Source: Actinocrinis sp035605935 (lineage in GTDB: Bacteria > Actinomycetota > Actinomycetes > Streptomycetales > Catenulisporaceae). From it: a stretch of 64,000 nucleotides of DNA. The DNA is taken from positions 1 through 64,000 of the forward strand of contig NZ_DATNGK010000203.1 in NCBI RefSeq assembly GCF_035605935.1, written 5' to 3'. Below the pieces are notes generated by a model. That model had not been told where the DNA came from. It did not search any database and saw only the letters and a list, made by a program, of their open reading frames with translations. Each line of letters starts with the position of its first letter. The first letter of the stretch is position 1. Shown here one piece after another: positions 43,005-52,567 of this stretch. A program made the translations under genes and the position numbers.

Positions 43005-44291
43005 TCAGACGAAGGAGAGGGCCGGGAAGGAACCGCCGAGGACTGACGCCGGGTCCGCGCCGAGCACGCGTTGCAGTACCGTCGCGTAGACCGAGCGGAA
43101 GTCGGTGTGGAACTTCAGGTCGCCGTTGTCGAGATCGCTGAGTGAAGGCTGCTGCCCGATGAAGCCGCCGTGCACCGACTCGCCGGCGACAAAGACCGGG
43201 CCCGCGGTGCCGTGGTCGGTGCCATCGTTGGCGTTCGCGGCCACCCGTCGCCCGAACTCCGAGTAGGCGACCAGCACGACGTCCTTCGCCCGCGCGCTGG
43301 CGGCGATGCGCTGCTGGAAGGCGCCGATCGCGTCGGAGACCTGCTTGAGCAGCGCGCTTTGCGTTCCTTTCTCCGCCGAGTGAGTGTCGAAGCCGCCGAG
43401 GCTGACGGCGTATACGCGTGTCGGGACGGACGACTCGATGCAGGACGCGACGATGTCGAGCTGCTGGGCGAGCGCGCTGGTGCCCGCGGTGGCCCCCTTC
43501 GCCTTGCCGCCGGCCGATTGCTTGAGCTTCGCAGACCCCTTAGCTGCCCCGGCGCCCTTACTCGACGCCGCGGCCGCGTTGTTGAGCGTCGGGCCGAACG
43601 CCGCCGAAACCGTGAACAGGTCTGCCGTGTCGCGAGCTGCGTAGGCGGCGTACGGGCAGTCCTGCGCCGAGGTCGAGCCGAGCGCCTTGAGCGCTTCTCC
43701 CGGCGAACCACTCGGCAGGGCGAAGCGGCCGAGCGGAAGCGCGGAACCGGCGGTTTTCGTTCCCGCGAGCAGCGGCGGCAGCACTCCCCCGAGCGAGACC
43801 GCACGCAGGGCGCGCAACTGGTCGTCCGGTTGGCCGTCGAGCCAGCGGCCGAGCCAGCCTGAGTTGCCCGGCTCGGCCGGTGAGGCGGTCTGCCAGATGT
43901 CCATGGAGACGAAGTGGCTGTGGTTGGGCTGCGGATAGCCGACGCCGCGCACGATCGCGAGCTTGCCGTTCTGCCAGAGTCCGTGCAGCGCCGTCATGGC
44001 CGGGTTGAGCCCGAGTCCGTCGCCGAGGTCGAGCACCTCGTGCGGCTGATAAGCCAGGTCTGGACGCGCCTTCTGGTACGCCGGATCAGCGGCCGGCACG
44101 AGCGTATTCAGTCCGTCGTTGCCACCATAGAGAGTAAGCAACACGAGAATGCCCTGGCCCGGGGGCAGCGGATCGGTGGCCGCAGCCGAGTGCAGTTCGC
44201 GCAGGCCGAGCACGGTGCCGCCGCCGGCGAGCGCGGCCGCGCCGGTCACTGCGGACGCGAGGAGGAACTTGCGGCGGGTGAGCGTATCCAT
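43005..44291 (-). CDS. DUF1501 Tat-exported protein
   Basis: A 428-residue protein. The N-terminus TRRKFLLASAVTGAAALAGG is a Tat signal. The DUF1501 domain follows (LVLLTLYGGNDGLNTLVP, VRGVGYPQPNHSHFVSMDIWQT, SLGGFDTHSAEK, VVLVAYSEFGRRVAANANDGTDHGTAGPVFVAG). These resemble sulfatase/phosphatase-fold proteins of unknown role, usually encoded with DUF1800. A Lys/Ala/Gly-rich 35-residue insertion lies mid-protein. It starts 15 nt after the DUF1800 gene. Confidence 0.9.
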   Translation of the reverse strand: MDTLTRRKFLLASAVTGAAALAGGGTVLGLRELHSAAATDPLPPGQGILVLLTLYGGNDGLNTLVPAADPAYQKARPDLAYQPHEVLDLGDGLGLNPAMTALHGLWQNGKLAIVRGVGYPQPNHSHFVSMDIWQTASPAEPGNSGWLGRWLDGQPDDQLRALRAVSLGGVLPPLLAGTKTAGSALPLGRFALPSGSPGEALKALGSTSAQDCPYAAYAARDTADLFTVSAAFGPTLNNAAAASSKGAGAAKGSAKLKQSAGGKAKGATAGTSALAQQLDIVASCIESSVPTRVYAVSLGGFDTHSAEKGTQSALLKQVSDAIGAFQQRIAASARAKDVVLVAYSEFGRRVAANANDGTDHGTAGPVFVAGESVHGGFIGQQPSLSDLDNGDLKFHTDFRSVYATVLQRVLGADPASVLGGSFPALSFV

Positions 44292-44306
44292 GGCTTCGGT
44301 GGCTCC

Positions 44307-45668
44307 TCAGTTGACCACGTACTCGGGGCTCAGCAGGGCGAGTTCGACCAGCGCCACCGGATCCCCGGCGACGTCGGCGAGCGCGCCGCGGGTCCGATCG
44401 CTGAACACGTCGATGCCGAGCAGGTGAGCGGCCGCGTCGAGGCGACCGCTCGGTGCGGCGTCGGCGACCTGGGAGATGTCACCGACCGACGCGGCCCAGT
44501 GCGCAAAGGTGATGCGGGTCTGGGTCGCGGCAGTGGTCAGCCAGAGCGTTCCAGCGGGCCAGCCACCGACGTTCGGGGGCGCGAAGGGTAGTTGCCCGAG
44601 CCCGTTGAGGGCCGCGCGCAAGAGGACCGAATCCTTTGCCGAGCCGTCGGTCGGCGGATTGATCTTCAGGGCGCGCAGGGTGCCGACGACGTACTCGACG
44701 GGCTGCTTGACGAGCGCGTATCGGGCGGAGGGCGCGGATGACGAAGTCGCGGATGAAGGCGCTGACGGCGCGGTGAATGCCGGATCCGTGAAGACGGCGC
44801 GGGCAAGCGCAGTGAGGTCGTGGTTTTGGCCGTAGGCCGATATCAGGCGGCTGAGCGTGTCTGCCGGGACCGGATCGCCGGAACCGAGCCGGAACCACAG
44901 GCGCGAGGCGACAAACCGCGCGTTAGCCGGCTGAGCCATGAGCAGATCGGTGAAGGCGTCGACATCGAAGGACCCGGTGCGCCCGAGGATGGTCTGCGGT
45001 GCGGTGGCGTGAGCGTTCGCGGCGAAGACGGCCTTGCGAGAGCCGCGGTCCAGCCGCCAGCCGGTGAGCGCGAGGGCGGCCTGTCGCACATCGGTCTCGG
45101 TGTAGTTCCCGACGCCGAGCGAGAATAGTTCCATCGACTCGCGCGCGAGGTTCTCATTGGGCGCCTTCGCGGTGCTGCCGGCCGCGTCGAGCCAGATCAT
45201 CATCGCCGGGTCGGTGAGCATGGCGCGCATCAGGGCACGGAAATCCCCGCCACCCAGTGCACGCTGCGTCTGGTTCTGCTGAAGCATGAGCGCGGCGCTG
45301 CGCACCTTCTGCACGGAGGTGGCGAAATGCCCGTGCCAGAAGAAGGTCCGCTTCTCGGCCCACGGCCGGTGCGCCGCGACCATCCGCGCGATCCACCAGG
45401 CGATCAGCTCATAGGCGGCCTGTGCGCGTTCGGCGTTCGCCGCCTTCTTCTGCGCGGGCGTCGCTTTGCCACCAGGCAAGGGGTCCGCCAGATCGGTCGG
45501 CGGCGGGGTCGTATCGACGCCGGGATCAGAGCCAGGCGCGAACAAGCCGTCGACGAGCGCCTGATATCCGGTCGCCGCGGCGGCGTCGATTTCCGCTCCG
45601 CTCGCGCCGAAGCCGCTGCGCCGCAACAGGTGCCCGATCAGCGCACGATCCTGTTGACTGTCCGTCAC
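44307..45668 (-). CDS. DUF1800 protein
   Basis: About 453 residues. The DUF1800 features are ALIGHLLRRSGFGASGAEID, AQAAYELIAWWIARMVAAHRPWAEKRTFFWHGHFATSVQKV, MMIWLDAAGSTAKAPNENLARESMELFSLGVGNYTETDVRQAALALTGW and PPNVGGWPAGTLWL. Its function is unknown; it pairs with the DUF1501 gene downstream across many bacteria. GTG 45668 (VTDSQQ) is the best start by family alignment; no clear ribosome site is seen. No signal peptide is visible, so export would rely on the DUF1501 partner (inference). Confidence 0.88.
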   Translation of the reverse strand: MTDSQQDRALIGHLLRRSGFGASGAEIDAAAATGYQALVDGLFAPGSDPGVDTTPPPTDLADPLPGGKATPAQKKAANAERAQAAYELIAWWIARMVAAHRPWAEKRTFFWHGHFATSVQKVRSAALMLQQNQTQRALGGGDFRALMRAMLTDPAMMIWLDAAGSTAKAPNENLARESMELFSLGVGNYTETDVRQAALALTGWRLDRGSRKAVFAANAHATAPQTILGRTGSFDVDAFTDLLMAQPANARFVASRLWFRLGSGDPVPADTLSRLISAYGQNHDLTALARAVFTDPAFTAPSAPSSATSSSAPSARYALVKQPVEYVVGTLRALKINPPTDGSAKDSVLLRAALNGLGQLPFAPPNVGGWPAGTLWLTTAATQTRITFAHWAASVGDISQVADAAPSGRLDAAAHLLGIDVFSDRTRGALADVAGDPVALVELALLSPEYVVN

Positions 45669-45741
45669 ACGGACAGTGTTGCGAACGGCGGATAAAGACA
45701 CGATAAGCGCGACAGCCAGAGCAGAGCAGGGAGAAACGGCT

Positions 45742-47049
45742 TCAGGATCGGTGGCTCCGGCCGACGCGGGCAAGGCGCGCGTACAGCAGCGCGGCGGCGG
45801 ACACGACTACTGCCCAAGCGAGGTAGACGCCGGTTGCCGCCAGGATCAGCGCCACGGCGGCGAGCGCGATGATCGCGGCCGCGCGGCCCTTACTGCGGCG
45901 CGGCAGCAGCCGGAGCGCCGCGACGACGCCGATCGCGTACACGACCACGATCAGCCCGGCGGTCAACGAGACGAGCGTGCGCGTCTGCACGTGAAAGGCG
46001 GCGGTGGCGACCAGGCCGGGGATGGTCAGCGCGGAGACGAAAGTGAGGCTGCGCCGCGGAACCTCTCCGGCCGTGCTGCCGCGCGCCAGCCAGCCGGGCA
46101 GCGCGCCGTCCCGGCCAAGGGCGGCGCCGAGCTTGGCGACACCGGCGTAGTAGGCGTTCATCGTGCCGAGCGTGAGCAGCACCGCGGCGCCGGCGGCCAG
46201 CAGCCGCGCGTTGCCGCCGAGCCCACGGGCCATCAGATCGCCGAGCGGCGCGGCCGAGTCGGCGGCGCTCGGGCCGAGCACTGTGACGACGGCGAAGGCG
46301 ACCGCGAGGTACAGCACGCCGACCACGGCGAGCGCCGCTGCGGTGGCGCGCGGCAGGTCGCGCGCCGGACGGCGGAACTCGGCGGCCAGGTGCGTGATCG
46401 CCTCCCAGCCGGCGAAGCTCCAGACCAACAGCGCGGCGGCCGGGGCGAGGGAGAACCAGCCGTGTGGCGCGAACGGCGTGAGATTGCTAAAGCGCGCGTG
46501 CGGGAGGGCCAGCCCGACCGCGAGTAACAGAAGCAGCGCCAAAAGTCCGGCCAGCGCGAGTTGCACGCGGCCGGTCACGCGCAGCCCCGCGGCGTTCGTC
46601 GCGGTGACGATGACCATCAGCGCCGCGGCCGTGATCGTCGCGGTCGTGGTTCCGCCGCCGAGAGCCGCCGCCACATACTGGCCCCCGAACAGGGCTGCCG
46701 GGGCCGAGCCGGTGGGCACGGTGAAGAAGAAGCACCAGCCGACAACCACCGCGGTGCGTTCGCCAAAGGCGAGGCGGGCGTAGGTCGAGACGCCCCCGGC
46801 GTCAGGATGGCGGGCCGCCAGCGCGGCGAAGGTCGCGGCCAGCGGGACGGAAAGGAGCACGAGGGCGCACCAGGCGAGGAGCGACGCGGGACCGGCCACC
46901 TGCGCGGCAAGCGCGGGCAGCGCGATCACGCCGGTGCCGAGTACCGCGCCGACGTACAGGGCGGTGCCTTGCAGCGTGCTCAAGCCGGTAGCGGGCAGGG
47001 CCGCGTCGCGTGCGTCGCTCGATCTGGTCAGCTCGGTCAGTTCGCTCAC
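45742..47049 (-). CDS. APC-family amino acid transporter (YjeH-like)
   Basis: About 435 residues with 12 membrane helices. GTALYVGAVLGTGVIALPALAA is the first APC helix, followed by GGVSTYARLAFGER and LLVWSFAGWEAITHLAAEFRRPARDLPRAT, typical of YjeH/efflux-type APC proteins. The substrate is presumably an amino acid. GTG 47049 is preferred; ATG 47085 would add 12 residues and run into the operator. The close divergent pairing with glxA suggests the regulator controls it. Confidence 0.85.
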   Translation of the reverse strand: MSELTELTRSSDARDAALPATGLSTLQGTALYVGAVLGTGVIALPALAAQVAGPASLLAWCALVLLSVPLAATFAALAARHPDAGGVSTYARLAFGERTAVVVGWCFFFTVPTGSAPAALFGGQYVAAALGGGTTTATITAAALMVIVTATNAAGLRVTGRVQLALAGLLALLLLLAVGLALPHARFSNLTPFAPHGWFSLAPAAALLVWSFAGWEAITHLAAEFRRPARDLPRATAAALAVVGVLYLAVAFAVVTVLGPSAADSAAPLGDLMARGLGGNARLLAAGAAVLLTLGTMNAYYAGVAKLGAALGRDGALPGWLARGSTAGEVPRRSLTFVSALTIPGLVATAAFHVQTRTLVSLTAGLIVVVYAIGVVAALRLLPRRSKGRAAAIIALAAVALILAATGVYLAWAVVVSAAALLYARLARVGRSHRS

Positions 47050-47084
47050 GGCATCAGCCTGCCGGGTAATTTCGACCCGAACCA

Positions 47085-47119
47085 TCGGCAGAAATGCCGT
47101 GATGCGCTAAATTTCTGCC
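47085..47119 (+). promoter_or_regulatory. Leaderless promoter of the GlxA-type regulator with embedded operator
   Basis: TCGGCA (47085-47090) and TAAATT (47108-47113) are spaced 17 nt, and TAAATT ends 6 nt before the ATG at 47120, as expected of a leaderless message. Overlaid is a perfect inverted repeat, GGCAGAAAT (47087-47095) and ATTTCTGCC (47111-47119), 15 nt apart. One arm covers the -35 and the other the space between -10 and the start codon. Confidence 0.65.
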
Positions 47120-48148
47120 ATGAGCAGACACGTCGTGGCCGTCGCGGTGACCGACGGCGCTCCGGTCTTCGAACTCGCGGTGCCGTGCGAGGTGTTCGGG
47201 ATCGACCGCAGCGACCTGGTCGACCCGTGGTACGAGCTGCGCCTGTGCGCCGCCGAGCCCGGCCCGGTGCGGGTGGCGAGCGGACTGCAGGTCCCGGCGC
47301 CGCACTCGTTGGACGAGTTGGTCGCCGCGGACACCGTGATCGTGGGCGCCTGCTCGCGCCAGATTCGGCTGGCGCCACCTGCTGACCTCGTCGATGCGGT
47401 ACGCGCCGCGTACGAGAAGGGCCGGCGAATCGTCGCGCTGTGCACAGGCGCTTATATCCTCGCCGCCGCCGGGCTGCTGGACGGCCGCCGCGCGACGCTG
47501 CACTGGATGAACAGCGCGGATGTCGCCGGGCGCTTCCCGGGCGTCGAGTTCGACACCCGCGCGCTGTACATCGACGACGGCGACATCCTCACCTCGGCCG
47601 GCACCGGCGCCACGATCGACCTGTGCCTGCATGTCGTACGGTCCGATCACGGCGCCGCCGTCGCCAACGAGGTCGCGCGCCGGATGGTGGTGCCGCCGCA
47701 TCGCGAGGGCGGGCAGACGCAGTACACGACCCCGCTCCCCCGGCCCCGGCTCGCGTCCGAGCGGATCGACAGCCTCGCTCCCATACTCGAGTGGGCTCGG
47801 GCGCGGCTGCACGAGCCGCTGACCGTTCCACGGCTGGCCCGGCGCGCGCACCTGAGCGAACGCACGTTCGCCCGGCGTTTCCACGACCATCTCGGTACGA
47901 CGCCGTTGCAGTGGCTGCTTCAGGAGCGGGTCCGGCTCGCCCAAGAACTGCTGGAAACCACGGAGGAGACGGTGGAGAGCATCGCGGCGCGGGCCGGTTT
48001 CGGCACCGGCGCGAACCTGCGTCACCACTTTCGGCGCGTCACCAGCGTCTCGCCGCACAACTACCGGCAGGCGTTTCGCCGCCGCGAGCCGTCGATCGGA
48101 GGTGTCGAGAGAGGGAACGAAACAGCGAATGCGCAGATTCAGCGGTAG
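47120..48148 (+). CDS. GlxA-family AraC-type transcriptional regulator
   Basis: A 342-residue protein. Residues 1-185 are a DJ-1/PfpI-like domain (VAVTDGAPVFELAVPCEVFGID, IVALCTGAYILAAAGLLDGRRATLHW), in which the nucleophile-elbow Cys is in ALCTGAY. The C-terminal AraC domain has two helix-turn-helices (VPRLARRAHLSERTFARRFHDHLGTTPLQWLL and VESIAARAGFGTGANLRHHFRRV). Ligand is unknown. It is divergent from the APC transporter and probably regulates it and itself through the inverted repeat between them. Confidence 0.9.
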   Translation: MSRHVVAVAVTDGAPVFELAVPCEVFGIDRSDLVDPWYELRLCAAEPGPVRVASGLQVPAPHSLDELVAADTVIVGACSRQIRLAPPADLVDAVRAAYEKGRRIVALCTGAYILAAAGLLDGRRATLHWMNSADVAGRFPGVEFDTRALYIDDGDILTSAGTGATIDLCLHVVRSDHGAAVANEVARRMVVPPHREGGQTQYTTPLPRPRLASERIDSLAPILEWARARLHEPLTVPRLARRAHLSERTFARRFHDHLGTTPLQWLLQERVRLAQELLETTEETVESIAARAGFGTGANLRHHFRRVTSVSPHNYRQAFRRREPSIGGVERGNETANAQIQR

Positions 48149-48260
48149 GTTCGACCCGAGTGGCCGGGATGTGCAGCGGGCTCTCGGCGATGGCGTTATG
48201 CGAAGCACTGCGGCCCCCGGCCGCGCCGAGTGAGTCGCGGTGGACGGAAGGGCGTAGGCC

Positions 48261-51200
48261 GTGGTGGCGGACGCGAGGGACGCGCACACGCCGGGGATGG
48301 ACGCACTCCCGGCCGACTTGGCTGCCGCTGTCGCACTAGGTGGCGAGGTGGGCGCGTATTTCGCGGGCTTCGACTGGGCCAGCCATCCACTCGGAGCGCC
48401 CGCGACCTGGCCGCCGGAGTGGCGCTCGGCCGTGGCCGTCGCGCTGGCATCACGATTTCCCGTCATAGTGTGGCTCGGACCGCAGCTGAATATCGTCTAC
48501 AACGACGGTTACGCCCCGTTCCTCGACCGCAAGCATCCGGCGGCGCTGGGCAAGGCCGGGCGCCAGGTGTGGGTGGAAATCTGGGACCAGATCAGCCCGA
48601 TGCTGGCCGGGGTGATGGCCACCGGCAAGGCGACCTGGTCCGACGATCTGATGCTCGCCCTGGTTACCGACGGCGTTCCCCGCGAGCGTTATTTCACCTT
48701 CACCTACAGCCCGATCTTCGCAGAAAACGGAACGGTCAGCGGCATCTTCTGCCCGGTTTCCGAGACCACCGAACGAGTTCTCGGCGAACGCCGACTGCGG
48801 TTGCTGACCACCGTGGCCGCAGAACTCTTACACACCCGGACCGTGGCGCAGGCCGTGGACGGGGTGGCGCAAGTGTGTGACGGTACGCATCCCGACCTGC
48901 CGTTCATCGCGATGTATGTAAGCAGCGACGGCAAACCGGCGACACTTGCTGGAGCCAGCGCTCCGGTACGCCACCGGCTACCGCGATCACTTGCCGCATT
49001 GCTGCCCCAGAACACGGAACTCGGCGCCGGGCAGACACTGATGCTCGACGTGCGGGACCGGCTGGAGTCGTTGGCCGCGGACATCGAGACCGGAGGTCCG
49101 ACGCAGGCGCTCTTGCTGCCGCTGGCCGCCGGGCAGGCGGGTGCCCGTGACGGCGCGCTGCTGTTCGGGCTCAACCCGGATCGTCCGCTGGACGACCAGT
49201 ACCAGGGCTTTTGCCGGCTGCTCGCGGACCAGATCGCGGCGGCGTTCGCCAGCGCGGGCTCCTTCGAGCTGGAGCGGCGGCGCGCTGACGCGCTGGCCCA
49301 GCTGGACCATGCCAAGACAGTGTTCCTGACGAACGTCAGCCACGAGTTCCGCACCCCGCTGACCCTGCTGCTCGGCCCGCTGGAGGACGCGATCGCCGCC
49401 GAGAACGCGGCGCCGCAGCGCGAGCGCCTGGAAACCGCGCGGCGCAACGCCGCCCGGCTGCTGCGCCTGGTCAACTCGCTGCTGGAGTTCGCGCGTACCG
49501 AGGCCGGCCGGGCCGACCCCAAGCCGGTGCGCACCGATCTCGGGGCGCTGACCGCGCAGATCGCCTCCTGCTTCGCCGAGCTGTGCGAGCGCGCCGGGAT
49601 CGAGCTCGTGCTCGACTGCGCTCCGGCTCCGGCCGAGGTTGACCCGCAGATGTGGGAGACGATCGTGCTCAATCTGCTGTCCAACGCGGTCAAGTTCACC
49701 TTCAGCGGCTCGATCACGGTACGCGTGGACTGCCCGGATCAGGACACGATCGACGTCAGCGTGTCGGACACCGGGACCGGCATCGCGGCCGAGGACCAGG
49801 AGCACCTGTTCGAGCGCTTCTATCAGGCTCGCAATCCACGCGCCCGCAGCATGGAGGGCAGCGGCATCGGGTTGTCGCTGGTGCGCAGCCTGGTGGAGTT
49901 GCACGGCGGCACGATCTCGCTCGAGAGCGTCATGGAGCGCGGCACTTGCGTGCACATCCGACTGCCGTCGGCCCGTCAAGTCGCCGAGCGCGCGCCGCAA
50001 CAGCCCTCGCGGGACGCCGCGTCTGGCGCGTCCGACCCGCGGACCGCAACCAGCCCGCTCTCACCGGTCGCGACGGCCTACGTGGCCGAGGCGATGCAAT
50101 GGCTTGATTCGGCGCCGGCATCAGACGACGACCAAGATCGCGATCACGACGCGCCAGCGCACCAGCCGCTCGTCCTGATCGTCGACGACAACGCCGACAT
50201 GCGCCGCCACCTCGAGCGAGTCTGTTCGGCGCGCTGGCGAGTGGCGTCGGCGAGTGACGGGGAGAGCGCGCTGCAGGCAATGCGCAAGCGGCGTCCGGAC
50301 GTCGTGGTCACCGACGTGATGATGCCGACGCTCGACGGGCTCGGCCTGGTCGCCGCGATGCGCAAGGACCCGCGACTTGCCGCTGTACCAGTTCTGATGC
50401 TCTCCGCTCGCGCGGGCGTCGAGGCTGCCGGCGCCGGCCTGGCCGCGGGCGCAGACGACTATCTGCCGAAACCGTTCAGTTCGATCGACCTGGTGAACCG
50501 GATCGCCGCGCGCCTGAACGCCGACGCCCGCGAGCACGAGCGGCGGGAACTCGATCGGGCTCGGGCGCGCCGTGCCGCGGCGCTGGCCGAGTTCGCCGCG
50601 GCGGTGAGCGCCGCCGGCTCGGTCGCCCAGCTGGTCGAGGCGCTGCTGGCCAGCCCGGCCGGCCTGGGCGCCTCGGTGGCGGCGCTGGGAGTGCTGGATC
50701 CCGATTCCGGTGCGATCCGAAACGCATTCGAGGGCGACATCCCGCCCGAGCTGCGTGAGCGCTACCACGTCATCGCCGCGGACTCCCCAGTCCCACTCGC
50801 CACCGTGATCCGATCGGCTCAGCCGATGATCATCACGGACACGCATGAACTCGACACGCAGTTCGCCGAGGTGGTACGCGACAGCGAACTGTTCACCCGC
50901 GCGGCACTGGTCTACCCGCTGCGCGATCGGGTCGGCTCGGTGATCGGGTCGATGTTCCTGGCGTGGCCGCAGCCGCGCGACTTCACGCCCGAGGAGCTTG
51001 ATCTGGTCGAGCGGGCGGTGGTCGGCGCGGGACAGGCGCTGGAACGCATCGACGCGGCGGAACGGGAGCATCGCATCGCCGCCGGGTTCCAGGAGCACCA
51101 ACTCGACCTCGACCGCCGCTCGCGGGCGGGTGTGCTCGGCGCGGTTTACCAGCCTGCCGCGGAGATGATGCGGGTGGGCGGCGACTGGTATCTGGTCGCG

Positions 51201-52211
51201 CCGCTGCTGGACGAGCACCGGCTCGCCGTCTCGGTCGGCGACGCGGTCGGCCACGGGTTGCCGGCGGCGACGGTGATGAGCCGGCTGCGCAGTGCCGCTG
51301 CGGCGGCGACGCTCACCGAGCCGGCCCCCGATTTCGTGCTCGATCTGCTGGAACGGTACGCGGCCAGTGTCCCGGGAGCGGAGTGCACGACTGTCGCTTA
51401 CGCCGTGGTCGACAGCGAAGCCGGAGTGATCGATTATGCGTGCGCCGGGCACCCGTACCCGCTGCTGGTGACCGAATCCGGCGAGGCTCGCTACCTCGTC
51501 GACGGTCGTCGGCCGCCCCTCACGGTCGGGCGCGGCGACGCGGCGAGGGCGCTGGGACGAGATGAGCTTCCGCCCGGCTCTTTGCTGCTGCTGTACACCG
51601 ACGGCCTGATCGAACGGCCCGGTGAAAGCCTCGACGAAGGGTTCGACCGCTTGCTGGCGGCCGCGACACCGCTATGCCATCAGGCAGTTGACGCGGTGTG
51701 CACGCAACTGCTGGAGGCGATGGTGCCGCCAGGCGGCTACCGCGACGACGTCGCGCTGCTGGCGCTGCGCCCTGCGGGCGTGACGCCGACCAGTTTCGTC
51801 ACCGCGCAGCCCGCCGATCCCGCGGCGGTGCCTGAGCTTCGGGCCCGGCTGCGCACTTGGCTCGATGATCTGAATCTGCCCGGAACGCTGAGCCACGACG
51901 TGCTGCTCACGGTATGCGAGGCGGTGAACAACGCGATCGAGCACGGCACCCGGGCCGATCCGCGCCAGTGCGTGTCGGTGGAGGTCTTCGCCGAACCGGA
52001 TTCGATCTGTGCTTCAGTCAGCGATCCGGGGCAGTGGGCCCCCGACACTACGACCGGCCGCCCGGCCGAGGGCGGTGCCGGCCTAACGCTGATCTACGGC
52101 CTGAGCGACAGCGTGGAGATCGCGCGAGCGGCGCGGGGCACCCGTGTGACGATGCATCATCGCCGCCGCCGTGCCCCGGCGGCCCGGCCGGCGGTCGGAG
52201 CACGCCGATGA
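48261..52211 (+). CDS. Hybrid sensor kinase - receiver - SpoIIE phosphatase - HATPase protein
   Basis: A 1316-residue cytosolic signalling hub. Domains in order are a PAS-like sensor (about 35-175, DWASHPLGAPATWPP...IVYNDGYAPFL), GAF (about 185-335), HisKA with the phospho-acceptor His361 in NVSHEFRTPL, HATPase_c (about 460-575, NLLSNAVKF), receiver (about 636-755, acidic D642/D643, phospho-Asp D685 in VVVTDVMMP), a second GAF (about 790-930), SpoIIE/PP2C (about 950-1145, GGDWYLV with D975, GDAVGHGLPAATVM, YTDGLIE, DDVALLAL) and a C-terminal RsbW-type HATPase (E1220 in EAVNNAIEHG). This couples two-component sensing to dephosphorylation of STAS anti-anti-sigma factors. The following STAS gene overlaps by 4 nt and is the natural substrate. 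Confidence 0.93.
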   Translation: MVADARDAHTPGMDALPADLAAAVALGGEVGAYFAGFDWASHPLGAPATWPPEWRSAVAVALASRFPVIVWLGPQLNIVYNDGYAPFLDRKHPAALGKAGRQVWVEIWDQISPMLAGVMATGKATWSDDLMLALVTDGVPRERYFTFTYSPIFAENGTVSGIFCPVSETTERVLGERRLRLLTTVAAELLHTRTVAQAVDGVAQVCDGTHPDLPFIAMYVSSDGKPATLAGASAPVRHRLPRSLAALLPQNTELGAGQTLMLDVRDRLESLAADIETGGPTQALLLPLAAGQAGARDGALLFGLNPDRPLDDQYQGFCRLLADQIAAAFASAGSFELERRRADALAQLDHAKTVFLTNVSHEFRTPLTLLLGPLEDAIAAENAAPQRERLETARRNAARLLRLVNSLLEFARTEAGRADPKPVRTDLGALTAQIASCFAELCERAGIELVLDCAPAPAEVDPQMWETIVLNLLSNAVKFTFSGSITVRVDCPDQDTIDVSVSDTGTGIAAEDQEHLFERFYQARNPRARSMEGSGIGLSLVRSLVELHGGTISLESVMERGTCVHIRLPSARQVAERAPQQPSRDAASGASDPRTATSPLSPVATAYVAEAMQWLDSAPASDDDQDRDHDAPAHQPLVLIVDDNADMRRHLERVCSARWRVASASDGESALQAMRKRRPDVVVTDVMMPTLDGLGLVAAMRKDPRLAAVPVLMLSARAGVEAAGAGLAAGADDYLPKPFSSIDLVNRIAARLNADAREHERRELDRARARRAAALAEFAAAVSAAGSVAQLVEALLASPAGLGASVAALGVLDPDSGAIRNAFEGDIPPELRERYHVIAADSPVPLATVIRSAQPMIITDTHELDTQFAEVVRDSELFTRAALVYPLRDRVGSVIGSMFLAWPQPRDFTPEELDLVERAVVGAGQALERIDAAEREHRIAAGFQEHQLDLDRRSRAGVLGAVYQPAAEMMRVGGDWYLVAPLLDEHRLAVSVGDAVGHGLPAATVMSRLRSAAAAATLTEPAPDFVLDLLERYAASVPGAECTTVAYAVVDSEAGVIDYACAGHPYPLLVTESGEARYLVDGRRPPLTVGRGDAARALGRDELPPGSLLLLYTDGLIERPGESLDEGFDRLLAAATPLCHQAVDAVCTQLLEAMVPPGGYRDDVALLALRPAGVTPTSFVTAQPADPAAVPELRARLRTWLDDLNLPGTLSHDVLLTVCEAVNNAIEHGTRADPRQCVSVEVFAEPDSICASVSDPGQWAPDTTTGRPAEGGAGLTLIYGLSDSVEIARAARGTRVTMHHRRRRAPAARPAVGARR

Positions 52212-52567
52212 CCGCGGCGAATTTCACGCTCAAGACCTCGCAGGCCGACCTCGGTCCGGCGATGGTGGCCGTTACCGGCGAAGTCGACGCCACCAACGCC
52301 GCCCGTTTCACCGCCGCCGTGGAAGACGTCGCCACCGAGCAGCCGACGGTGCTAGATCTCAGTGACCTGCTTTACCTGGACAGCGCCGGTTTCGCCGCCC
52401 TGCACCGGATCGTGGCCGGTCACGCGGTCGCCATCGCGCTGCCCGCGCACAGTCCGCTGCGTAAGGCTGCTGTTTTGATGGGCCTACCGCATCATGACAA
52501 CGCAGAGGATGCCGCAGCGACGCTGGATTCGGGCGCTGCGGGCGGCGGCCGGCGCAACGGCGGCTAG
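52208..52567 (+). CDS. STAS-domain anti-anti-sigma factor
   Basis: A 119-residue STAS protein: FTLKTSQADLGPAMVAVTGEVDATNAARF, then TVLDLSDLLYLDSAGFAALHRI with the phosphorylatable Ser in DSAG. ATG 52208 overlaps the stop of the phosphatase gene (ATGA), so the two are co-translated and it is the probable target. A Gly/Ala-rich C-terminal tail is unusual. Its 3' end overlaps the convergent RsbW-like gene by 4 nt. Confidence 0.88.
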   Translation: MTAANFTLKTSQADLGPAMVAVTGEVDATNAARFTAAVEDVATEQPTVLDLSDLLYLDSAGFAALHRIVAGHAVAIALPAHSPLRKAAVLMGLPHHDNAEDAAATLDSGAAGGGRRNGG

